8,186 nucleotides of DNA. Source: an uncultured Pirellulaceae bacterium. GTDB lineage: Bacteria; Planctomycetota; Planctomycetia; Pirellulales; Pirellulaceae. The stretch's first letter is position 1. Each line of letters begins with the position of its first letter. The position numbers were made by a program, and so were the translations under genes. Positions 1 to 5,910 of the stretch are shown one piece after another. The stretch spans positions 16,746 through 24,931 of the forward strand of contig CAMYNE010000042.1 of the NCBI GenBank assembly GCA_947259675.1, written 5' to 3'. Below the pieces are notes generated by a model that had not been told where the DNA came from, did no database searches, and worked only from the letters and a program-made list of their open reading frames with translations.

Positions 1-39
1 TTGTTTTGACCCGATTTCGTTCAAAATTGCGAAAAATAC

Positions 40-44
40 GAGGA
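40..44 (+). promoter_or_regulatory. Ribosome binding site deciding the FHA gene start
   Basis: GAGGA lies six bases upstream of the ATG at 51. A longer in-frame reading from a TTG at 6 exists, but it has no such site, and its extra 15 residues are basic and unlike an FHA N-terminus. The ATG at 51 is therefore preferred. Confidence 0.6.
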
Positions 45-50
45 CAATCT

Positions 51-827
51 ATGTTAAATGCCAAGTTGGTTGTGGTTGGCGGAGACGCCAAAGCCAAAGA
101 AATCAATTTGCGACTGCCGTGCATCATTGGCCGCAGTCGAGAAGCGACTTTGACGCTTCCGCATCCACTCGTTAGTCGTCAACACACCGAAATCACTGAA
201 CGCGATGGACGTCTTTTCGTAAAAGACCTTGGCTCACTAAATGGAACGTTTTTAGACAACAAAAGGCTAGAAAAAGAAGAGCTGCTCGAGCCCAATCAAC
301 TTTTGACTCTCGGAAACGTTACGTTTCGAGCGGTTTACGAAATCCCAACAGAAGTTGTGAGATCCGAGACCCTGCAGCAGGGGGAATCAAAACCCGGTTC
401 CATCGAATTGCAACCTGTCAGCAATTCCGAGGGTATCAGACAATCCGACAAGGAAACCGTTTACGACGATCAACGAATATCCAGCGAGTCTTCGGATACC
501 GACAAAAGTTTTGTTTCAGAAGATTCCACGAAGCACGTGCAACCGCACGAAAAGGAAATCGAGAATCAACAACCCGCCGTTGCCGGACCGAGCAACATTT
601 TTGTTGAAATTGAGGGCGTCGATCCAGTTGTCCCCGCGAGTTCGCTCGAAGGCTTGCCCGAGGCGCCTTCCGCGATGAGCTTTGCCAGCGGAGTCGACTT
701 TTCTGGCGATACTCAGCCTGAGGCGGAACAGGTTAGTTCGGTTGAAATGGACTTTGTTGAAGAGGACCAGAAAAAACCGGCAGAAGGTTCGGGACTCGAT
801 TCATTTATCAAAAAACTCCCCAGATAG
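51..827 (+). CDS. FHA domain-containing protein with long acidic C-terminal tail
   Basis: This 258-residue protein probably reads phosphothreonine on a partner protein in the cytoplasm. Residues about 4-97 form a forkhead-associated domain. The conserved binding-loop residues are present: Gly27-Arg28, then Ser42-Arg43-Gln44-His45, then Asn64-Gly65-Thr66. No signal peptide or membrane segment is visible. Residues about 100-258 are rich in Ser, Glu, Asp, Gln and Pro and look disordered. They contain no recognisable enzyme domain and end in a short amphipathic-looking stretch (SGLDSFIKKLPR). In the FHA family such proteins usually act as adaptors for Ser/Thr kinases, which are numerous in planctomycetes, but no kinase is in this window. 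The next gene is a co-oriented sigma factor, separated by a hairpin. The FHA call is firm; the partner and pathway are unknown. Confidence 0.9.
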   Translation: MLNAKLVVVGGDAKAKEINLRLPCIIGRSREATLTLPHPLVSRQHTEITERDGRLFVKDLGSLNGTFLDNKRLEKEELLEPNQLLTLGNVTFRAVYEIPTEVVRSETLQQGESKPGSIELQPVSNSEGIRQSDKETVYDDQRISSESSDTDKSFVSEDSTKHVQPHEKEIENQQPAVAGPSNIFVEIEGVDPVVPASSLEGLPEAPSAMSFASGVDFSGDTQPEAEQVSSVEMDFVEEDQKKPAEGSGLDSFIKKLPR

Positions 828-878
828 TTTCGGCTTTACCTGCAATACTGTCCAATGGTGCCAGAAACCAACGAGAAA

Positions 879-964
879 GTCATTCTGAGAGAGCTTTAGC
901 GACCGAAGAATCTCTCGCAAGAGGACGAGAGATCCTTCAGTCGCCCAGGCTCCTTCAGGATGAC
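879..964. repeat. 86-bp palindromic intergenic element
   Basis: The element begins GTCATTCTGA and ends TCAGGATGAC, which is nearly the reverse complement. By eye it folds as two 39-base arms around an 8-base loop (918-925). The inner 19 bases of each arm (899-917 and 926-944) match at 17 positions; the outer 20 match at about 14, several of the rest being G-U pairs. A relative of the arm occurs twice at 5187-5303, so this is a dispersed family of REP-like or non-autonomous elements. No coding frame is apparent. Confidence 0.8.
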
Positions 965-977
965 TTGACCTTTTTTT
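899..977 (+). terminator. Probable Rho-independent terminator of the FHA gene
   Basis: The strong inner hairpin of the palindromic element (arms 899-917 and 926-944) and its outer arms are followed by seven T residues at 971-977 on the plus strand. The stop codon of the FHA gene is 50 bases before the element. This would insulate the FHA gene from the sigma gene starting at 1046. The T-run lies beyond the outer arm end by six bases, so efficiency is uncertain. Confidence 0.45.
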
Positions 978-1045
978 GATTTCCCGCTGAAAATTCAGCT
1001 TTAACATTGCAAGGGAATCTGGGACCGTTCTTCTTCGAGCAAATC

Positions 1046-1687
1046 ATGAAAAGATCTTCTGACATTGATCGCTTGCTGATTTCCCGAATCCGTTCGGGTG
1101 ACAGCGACGCATGGAGTGATCTGATCAAACGCTACGAAGGTCGTTTGCTTGCTTTTGTCGATAGTCGACTCTCGAATCGGTCGGCCAGCGAGGACATCGT
1201 TCAGGAGGCTTTCGTAGGGTTTCTGAACAGCTTGCCAAATTACGATGGTCGGCGTTCCCTGGAGAGTTATCTGTTTTCAATTTGCGCTTACAAGCTAACG
1301 GACCATTTGCGACGTGAAGGAAGACGACCGGCAATACCGCTTTCGGCAGGCCGCGACTCAAGCGGGCAATGGCAACTCACCGGAGACGCACGTCCCGCCA
1401 GCAGTATTGCGCGCAGCGTAGAACGAAAACGAATCGAAGAAGACGCATTGATTGAGGCGCTGGTGGAACAAGTGCAAAAATGGCAGGCACGTAACGACTG
1501 GGACAAACTCAAGTGTATCGAGCTGTTGATCGTGCGCGGATTCGCCAACAAAGAAGTCGCCACGCTGTTGTCGCTCACGGAACAGCAAGTGGCCAACTTC
1601 AAATTTGATTTTCTCAGTCGACTGCGAACGCTGATCAAACGTCAAGGCCTTTCACAGGAAGTCTTCCCGGAACTTTATGAAGAATGA
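1046..1687 (+). CDS. ECF-like RNA polymerase sigma-70 factor
   Basis: This 213-residue protein should bind core RNA polymerase and direct it to a dedicated promoter set. Residues about 9-93 match sigma region 2: an acidic DAW...LIKRYEGRLLAFV start, the ASEDIVQEAFVGFL core-binding helix, and an aromatic/basic SYLFSICAYKLTDHLRR segment for -10 melting. A linker of about 50 residues follows. Residues about 150-198 form a region-4 helix-turn-helix (GFANKEVATLLSLTEQQVAN). There is no region 1.1 or 3, as in extracytoplasmic-function sigmas. The region-4 sequence is divergent and the linker is fairly long, so it probably belongs to a planctomycete-specific ECF group. The ATG at 1046 is chosen over an in-frame TTG at 1007; neither has a strong ribosome binding site. 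No anti-sigma gene follows, because the next gene is convergent. Its signal and regulon cannot be read from the sequence. Confidence 0.85.
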   Translation: MKRSSDIDRLLISRIRSGDSDAWSDLIKRYEGRLLAFVDSRLSNRSASEDIVQEAFVGFLNSLPNYDGRRSLESYLFSICAYKLTDHLRREGRRPAIPLSAGRDSSGQWQLTGDARPASSIARSVERKRIEEDALIEALVEQVQKWQARNDWDKLKCIELLIVRGFANKEVATLLSLTEQQVANFKFDFLSRLRTLIKRQGLSQEVFPELYEE

Positions 1688-1689
1688 TC

Positions 1690-1810
1690 TCCAAATCGGA
1701 ATTCGAGGTTGGAGGTCGGAGTTCGGAGTTCGGAATTCGAGGTCGGAGTTCGGAATTTTCAGTTTGCTGCCATCGTATTTGCTTCCGATTTCCGACCTCC
1801 GAATTCGTAT
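1690..1810. repeat. Degenerate GGTCGGAGTTCGG repeat cluster with inverted copy, between convergent genes
   Basis: Short units built from GGTCGGAGTTCGG and CGGAATTCGAGG recur in direct orientation. GGTCGGAGTTCGG is at 1714-1726 and 1741-1753, and CGGAATTCGAGGT at 1697-1709 and 1731-1743. An inverted version (CCGATTTCCGACCTCCGAA) lies at 1784-1802. Direct and inverted copies can pair into a long imperfect stem. The cluster fills the space between the stop of the sigma gene (1687) and the stop of the fatty acid oxidation gene (1816), so it may act as a two-way terminator. A shorter relative is at 4500-4523. The role is inferred. Confidence 0.65.
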
Positions 1811-1815
1811 TGGTA

Positions 1816-3948
1816 TTACGATTGATAAAATGTCTTCCTCAGCTTTGCCATCTCGAGCAATCGTCGATTGGGTGTCATGTGTTCGTCGGAACTTGAGAGC
1901 CTGTTAAGTTGTTCGACAACTCCCGCGATTCCGATGCGGTCGGCCCAGAAGAGTATCCCACCGTGTTCGGGTGGAAACGAAAAACCATGAATCGCACACA
2001 AATCGATATCCCGATGGTCGGCCACAATGTTTTCTTCGAGAATGTTGGATGCTTCCAAGACGACTCCTGACAATATCTGATCGACGATGTTTTCAACCGT
2101 GATGTCAGGATTCGGTTCACCGGTCACATAGGGCATCAACTGCTCCTGTGTTTCGTAATCTATTTCAGGCGAATTGGATTCGCGGTCATGGAGGTAGAAG
2201 CCACTGTTCGTTTTGCGACCGAGTCTTCCGAGTTTTACCAAACGTGGCAAAATGAGAGAATTCGATACACAAGTCAGACCTGCATCCCACATGGTGCGAC
2301 CTGCGTAAAAGCAGGTGTCCGCCCCAATGATATCGACCATTTCGAAAGGTCCTGCTCGGAATCCAAATTCCCGCATTGCACCGTCGATTGATTCGATTGA
2401 GTGGCCTTCGGTAAAAAGCCGAAATGCCTGCTTCAGAAGCGCTGACAAAAGGCGGTTGACGACGAATCCCGCCCGATCATGCACGACGATCGGCATTTTG
2501 CCGATGGAACGTACATACCCGACTGCCGTCGAAATTGTTTGCTTGGATGTTTGCGAGCCCTTAACGATTTCAACCAGGGCCATGACTTGCGGATGACAGA
2601 AATGGATTCCACAAAATCGGTCTGGATGGTTCAGCGAATCAGCGAATGCCGATATTGGAATCGCGGATGTATTTGTGGCGATAATTGTTTCGCTTGAGAC
2701 CGCAGCTTCGATCTGCTCAAAAACTGATTTCTTGATCTCGACGTTTTCTACTGCAGATTCAATCACCAGCTGGCAAGTCTTAAAGTCTTCGTAATCATCG
2801 GCAGCCGATATCGCGTCGGACGATTTTCCAAGTTCAACGACGGTTTCGGCAACCACTTTCGGATCAGAGTCCAACAGCCGCACGGTTTTCCCTTGCTTCA
2901 GGTTGTTGGACGCGATCGCCTGGCCCATGACCCCCGCCCCGACAATTCCAACCTCGGAGATAGCCTGTGGAGTCAAGTCGCGATCAACAAAGCCGGGGTT
3001 TTTCTTGTTGTGTTCACCAAGAAAAAAGTTGTTGATCAATCCGAAACTGGCGGGGCTCCCGTAAACCTGCGCCATCGCAATCGATTCAGAGTCGCAAGCT
3101 TGCTTCATTGGCAACTTGGCCGCCCGGAGCATGTGCTCTAACCCAACCGCCGGTGCGAAGGGATAGATGCCTTTGTTCTCGACGATTCGGTGACCGTATT
3201 CGGCAACGAGGGACTCCGTGTCGAAGGCTTGGCGCAGCGGAGAAGCGATGAGTTCTCGATTGGTAAGATATTGCCCGGATTCAAAATCGAGCTCGAGCAA
3301 CTCCCTTGAAGATTGAAGCAGCTGGTCCTGTGGCACCACTCGATCGACGAAGCCCATCGCGAGTGCCTTTGCCCCGTTAATTAGTCGTCCACTGGTAACC
3401 AGGTCGATTTGGTGTTTGAGTGCGTTCTCATTTCCACTCACCGCGCAGATTCTGGCGACGCGAATGGTACCCGCCCAACCCGGCACGAGTCCCAGTTTGG
3501 CTTCGGGCAGTCCCAGAATGGTGCGATGATCGGAAACGACGCGCCGATCGCAAAACAACGCAAGTTCAAGACCACCGCCGACACAAGCGCCATGAATCGC
3601 AGCGATGGTTGGAAACGGCGTTTGGCTGAATTTGGACATGATGGCACGGCCATCATCACAGAACTTGATAATTTCTTCGTCCGCACGATCGAGCGTTTCG
3701 GCGATTGCTACCAGATCGGCTCCGGCGACAAAGATTTTAGGTTTCGCCGAAAACAGAATCAGTCCGCTGATATCATCTCGGGTAAGCAGCGGTGTGATGG
3801 CTTCATCCAATTGAGCGAACATCGATGCGTTCAGGATGTTGGCTCCCTTGTTGGGCATGTCCAAAGTCATCAGCACAATCCCGGGTTCGTATTCCGATAG
3901 TTGAACGGCGGAGGCTGAATCGGATGAAATCGTGGAGTTGGTGGTCAT
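1816..3948 (-). CDS. fadJ: Bifunctional enoyl-CoA hydratase / 3-hydroxyacyl-CoA dehydrogenase (fatty acid oxidation complex alpha subunit)
   Basis: This 710-residue protein should hydrate trans-2-enoyl-CoA and oxidise the resulting 3-hydroxyacyl-CoA with NAD in the cytoplasm, two steps of beta-oxidation. Residues about 15-205 are a crotonase domain with the oxyanion-hole segments VAGADL and GACVGGGLELA. Both expected catalytic glutamates are visible, Glu128 and Glu149 (GLPEAKLG). Residues about 333-510 are the NAD-binding dehydrogenase domain with a GAGVMG loop (337-342). His449, Glu460 and Asn498 stand where the catalytic His, Glu and Asn of the family lie. The C-terminal dehydrogenase domains fill about 515-710. 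The length matches FadJ (about 714) and FadB (about 729). The usual HFFNP motif reads HFCHP here, and the His-to-Glu spacing is one residue shorter than in mammalian short-chain HAD. No thiolase partner (FadA/FadI) is beside it. FadJ versus FadB is not resolved. Confidence 0.9.
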   Translation of the reverse strand: MTTNSTISSDSASAVQLSEYEPGIVLMTLDMPNKGANILNASMFAQLDEAITPLLTRDDISGLILFSAKPKIFVAGADLVAIAETLDRADEEIIKFCDDGRAIMSKFSQTPFPTIAAIHGACVGGGLELALFCDRRVVSDHRTILGLPEAKLGLVPGWAGTIRVARICAVSGNENALKHQIDLVTSGRLINGAKALAMGFVDRVVPQDQLLQSSRELLELDFESGQYLTNRELIASPLRQAFDTESLVAEYGHRIVENKGIYPFAPAVGLEHMLRAAKLPMKQACDSESIAMAQVYGSPASFGLINNFFLGEHNKKNPGFVDRDLTPQAISEVGIVGAGVMGQAIASNNLKQGKTVRLLDSDPKVVAETVVELGKSSDAISAADDYEDFKTCQLVIESAVENVEIKKSVFEQIEAAVSSETIIATNTSAIPISAFADSLNHPDRFCGIHFCHPQVMALVEIVKGSQTSKQTISTAVGYVRSIGKMPIVVHDRAGFVVNRLLSALLKQAFRLFTEGHSIESIDGAMREFGFRAGPFEMVDIIGADTCFYAGRTMWDAGLTCVSNSLILPRLVKLGRLGRKTNSGFYLHDRESNSPEIDYETQEQLMPYVTGEPNPDITVENIVDQILSGVVLEASNILEENIVADHRDIDLCAIHGFSFPPEHGGILFWADRIGIAGVVEQLNRLSSSDEHMTPNRRLLEMAKLRKTFYQS

Positions 3949-4065
3949 AGTTCACTCGGGCGGTACATTTTCAACTTGATCATGCTAAATCCCATGCAGC
4001 TTGATTGAAAGTCGTTCAAAGCAAACAATGAAGGCCACTTATTTTGCAGAAAGAATTTCAAAGTG

Positions 4066-4485
4066 ATGTTTGCCCACCGGAAACCGACTCGTTTGAGATT
4101 GGCTTGGTGTTTGGCCGTTTGCTTGTTGTGGGCAGGCTGTGATTCTCCAGCTGTGCCCAGCGTCGCCAGCAACACGGGTACCGTGGACCTTGTGATCGAC
4201 TACAACGGACGAAAACCGAACCAACAACTCGAAATTCCAATCCATCCAGAATCGACAGTACTTACCGTTCTTCAGCGGGCTCAGAAGACGGGCGACATCC
4301 AATTTGATGTCCGGGGAGACCGTGAAGGGGCGTTTGTTTCAGCCATTGGTGGGGTCGCCAACGAGAAAGCCGCCGGAGATAATTGGACGTTTCGAGTCAA
4401 CGATGAGCTGGGAAACCGAAGTTGTGGTGTTTTTTCGGTCAAAGCGGGTGATCGGATCTTGTGGTTGTTCGGTAAGTATCCGTAG
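4066..4485 (+). CDS. DUF4430 (transcobalamin-like) lipoprotein
   Basis: This 139-residue exported protein has a basic N-terminus, a hydrophobic segment (about 12-24) and a lipobox-like LLWAGC ending at Cys25, so it is probably lipidated. Trp at -3 is atypical for a lipobox. Asp26 at +2 would, by the E. coli rule, favour retention in the inner membrane. Residues about 38-137 match DUF4430, the domain related to the C-terminal part of transcobalamin and intrinsic factor. The visible landmarks are STVLTVLQRA, GAFVSAIGGV, NWTFRVND and the closing CGVFSVKAGDRILWLFG. The domain presumably binds a small ligand. A DUF6580 membrane protein follows 105 bases downstream on the same strand, suggesting a joint role in uptake. 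A GTG three bases upstream is an alternative start. I saw no cobalamin riboswitch upstream. Domain call is good; the ligand is unknown. Confidence 0.75.
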   Translation: MFAHRKPTRLRLAWCLAVCLLWAGCDSPAVPSVASNTGTVDLVIDYNGRKPNQQLEIPIHPESTVLTVLQRAQKTGDIQFDVRGDREGAFVSAIGGVANEKAAGDNWTFRVNDELGNRSCGVFSVKAGDRILWLFGKYP

Positions 4486-4499
4486 GATTGTAATGCAAC

Positions 4500-4523
4500 G
4501 TCGGAGGCCGGAATCCGGAATCC
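4500..4523. repeat. Short copy related to the GTCGGAG repeat cluster
   Basis: The sequence begins GTCGGAGGCCGGAAT and contains two tandem CCGGAAT units. It resembles the units at 1690-1810 and lies in the 105-base gap between the lipoprotein and membrane protein genes. It is short and could be coincidental. Confidence 0.35.
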
Positions 4524-4590
4524 CAGTTTAGAATTGAGATCGGTGCGATACGGCAAATAGGCCATTGGCTCACACAAAAAAGAGACAGTT

Positions 4591-5196
4591 ATGAACGAAG
4601 ACATCTCATTGGGTTCGAAACGGCGATGGATCGAACTGGCAGTTTTCTTATTGATCGTTGCGATTGGTGTCGGTAGCCGTTTTTGGCTTCTGGATTGGCC
4701 AAACTTCAAACCCATTGCGGCGCTTTGTTTGTTTGCTGGTTTTATGTTCAGCCGATATTTCTACGCGATTGCAGCCTGCTTTTGCATTTTGATGATTTCA
4801 GACTGGCAACTTGGCGGCTATCAATGGCAACTTGCGGTCACCGTATACAGTTCAATGGCGATTGCCTGTGGATTAGGTTGGTTGATCAAGACCCGGATTG
4901 TCGCGGAGTGTGGCGTGGGGCTCAGCAAACTGCATCTTGGTGGGTTTGTTTTGGCGTCTCTGACGATGTCGACCGTCTTTTTCGTGTTGACCAATTTGGC
5001 CGTCTGGCAGTTCAGCCAATGGTACGGGCCAGGGATAGAAGGCCTGGTCGCGTGTTTCGTTGCCGCCCTTCCTTTTTACCGCTGGACGCTTGCGGGTGAT
5101 CTGACGTTCACACTCGTGATCCTGGGTTGTTACCAGGCGGTGTCTGTTTTGGTTCAAGCTCGGAAAATGGAAGTCAAAACGAGCGAGTCATCCTGA
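4591..5196 (+). CDS. DUF6580 family integral membrane protein, putative transporter component
   Basis: This 201-residue protein is almost entirely hydrophobic, with six or seven likely membrane segments near residues 13-34, 39-54, 56-72, 79-99, 114-138, 148-163 and 168-188. Landmarks that I associate with DUF6580 are WPNFKPIAALCLFAG (36-50), the Ser-Asp of LMISDW, VLTNLAVW (132-139) and AALPFYRWTLAGDLTFT (158-174). The family is annotated as putative transport protein. Its size and topology resemble substrate-binding S components of energy-coupling factor (ECF) vitamin transporters. No ATPase or T component is in the window. The upstream DUF4430 lipoprotein gene is co-oriented, so the two may form one uptake unit. 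The ATG at 4591 follows a weak AGAGA site. The last codons and stop (TCA TCC TGA) fall inside the conserved GTCATCCTGA of a repeat element. Substrate is unknown. Confidence 0.75.
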   Translation: MNEDISLGSKRRWIELAVFLLIVAIGVGSRFWLLDWPNFKPIAALCLFAGFMFSRYFYAIAACFCILMISDWQLGGYQWQLAVTVYSSMAIACGLGWLIKTRIVAECGVGLSKLHLGGFVLASLTMSTVFFVLTNLAVWQFSQWYGPGIEGLVACFVAALPFYRWTLAGDLTFTLVILGCYQAVSVLVQARKMEVKTSESS

Positions 5197-5303
5197 ACGA
5201 GCCTTGGTCGCCGTGCCGGAAAGAATCTCGCGTTCGAACAATCCCAAGCGAGACGCCGGAGATGTCATCCTGAACCGAGTGGAGCGAGGTGAAGGATCTC
5301 TCG
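5187..5303. repeat. Two copies related to the 879-964 palindrome arm
   Basis: GTCATCCTGA starts two units, at 5187 and 5264. The second (5264-5303) is 40 bases long and ends GGATCTCTCG, like one complete arm of the 86-bp palindrome. It stops where the loop would begin, and the 71-bp repeat array follows directly. The first unit (5187-5263) is more diverged but still carries an AATCTCGCG and GCGAGA pair that can form a hairpin. The start of the first unit overlaps the last codons of the membrane protein gene. Confidence 0.7.
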
Positions 5304-5305
5304 TT

Positions 5306-5464
5306 AACGCGGGGGCTTCTACTGAAATGTGTTGTTGTTACGGCGCTAGGTTGATGGTGAGACTCCCAGCCGCGTAAACGCGGGGGCTTCTACTGAAATG
5401 TGTGGTTTGTTACGGCCTTAGGTTGATGGTGAGACTCCCAGCCGCCAAACGCGGGGGCTTCTGA
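5306..5464. repeat. 71-bp tandem repeat array, two full units and a partial third
   Basis: Units start with AACGCGGGGGCTTCT at 5306, 5377 and 5448, a period of 71 bases. Each full unit ends in GAGACTCCCAGCCGC. The two full units differ by a few substitutions and small compensating indels, so they are not a fresh duplication. The unit ends can pair with each other (ACGCGG with CCGCGT), giving a possible stem. The array sits in the 511-base gap between convergent genes (5197-5707). I see no gene in that gap; it holds repeats and a likely terminator. Confidence 0.85.
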
Positions 5465-5493
5465 CTGGAGACCCGGCTTCTGACCGGAGACCC
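5456..5493. repeat. 19-bp direct repeat, two copies
   Basis: GGCTTCTGACTGGAGACCC at 5456-5474 is followed at once by the same 19 bases with one change (T to C) at 5475-5493. It lies at the turning point between direct and inverted 71-bp units. Confidence 0.8.
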
Positions 5494-5620
5494 CCGCGTT
5501 TACGCGGCCGGGAGTCTCATCTTCAGCCTAGACACTTGGCCAACAAACAACCGCTCACCAGAAGGAAACCCCCGCGTTCACGCGGTGGGAGCCTCATCTT
5601 CAACCTGGCGTGACAGACGG
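5494..5620. repeat. Inverted copies of the 71-bp repeat
   Basis: The reverse complement of 5504-5578 starts AACGCGGGGG and ends GAGACTCCCGGCCGC, matching the direct units at both ends, with a diverged middle and a length of 75 bases. A second, partial inverted copy follows at about 5579-5620 (GGGAGCCTCATCTTCAACCT on the plus strand). Together with 5306-5464 this makes a large imperfect inverted repeat. Confidence 0.75.
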
Positions 5621-5646
5621 CCGCGATCAAAAAGGACTTATATCGA

Positions 5647-5673
5647 TTTTAAAAACATACGCGCGAACCGCGC
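5647..5673 (-). terminator. Possible Rho-independent terminator of the HEAT-repeat gene
   Basis: On the minus strand a perfect GCGCG-GTT-CGCGC hairpin (5661-5673) is followed after five bases by a run of five T residues (5651-5655). It lies 35 bases past the stop codon at 5708. The stem is only five base pairs, so it is a modest candidate. Confidence 0.4.
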
Positions 5674-5707
5674 ACACAGGGGGGCGGACATCAACTTTGA
5701 AATTGGC

Positions 5708-5910
5708 TTAGAACGGCCTCTCGGCTCCGGCTTCGCCGGCCGGTTTGCCAGGAGCTGCGTTCTGGTTTGCGGAAGCAAACAGGCGGCGAATGTCTTTGGC
5801 TGAAGCACCGTAGAACTCTGCCATTTTGAGCGTATTGGGTTTCTTGGCTTCCTTCAATTTCTCTTCGTAACGAGGGTCGTCCTCGTCGATACTAAATGGT
5901 TCCTCATCAA
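5708..5910 (-). pseudogene. Displaced 3' end of the HEAT-repeat gene
   Basis: This stretch encodes the 66 C-terminal residues that the HEAT-repeat protein would have if one copy of the 80-bp duplication were removed. It begins DEEPFSIDEDDPRYEEKL, is acidic then basic, and ends in an Ala/Gly/Pro-rich tail (GKPAGEAGAERPF). Out of frame with the upstream part, it has no start codon of its own with a ribosome binding site. Its low-complexity tail and good continuity with the upstream sequence argue that it is the true C-terminus. Confidence 0.75.

Noticed and set aside
6..50. N-terminal extension of the FHA protein from a TTG start
   Set aside because: The ATG at 51 has a well-placed GAGGA and begins directly before the FHA fold; the extension has no ribosome binding site.
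1007..1045. TTG start giving 13 extra residues to the sigma factor
   Set aside because: No ribosome binding site precedes it, and region 2 begins normally after the ATG at 1046.
3409..3900. 163-codon plus-strand reading frame opposite the fatty acid oxidation gene
   Set aside because: It lies wholly antisense to a well-supported crotonase domain and shows no family features.
4001..4029. Possible promoter (TTGATT, 17 bases, AACAAT) for the lipoprotein gene
   Set aside because: Only four of six matches in each box; too weak to list as a feature although the position is plausible.
3949..4065. Cobalamin riboswitch upstream of the DUF4430 gene
   Set aside because: A GCCACT string is present near 4033, but no B12-box or conserved stem arrangement is visible and the space is too short for a full riboswitch.
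4281..4715. 144-codon minus-strand reading frame across the lipoprotein and membrane protein genes
   Set aside because: It is antisense to two supported genes and has no recognisable domain or ribosome binding site.
5306..5620. CRISPR array
   Set aside because: The 71-base units are contiguous repeats without unique spacers, appear in both orientations, and no cas gene is present.
5585..5803. 72-codon plus-strand reading frame in the repeat island and 3' end of the HEAT gene
   Set aside because: It runs over repeats and antisense to the C-terminal coding end, with no ribosome binding site or domain.
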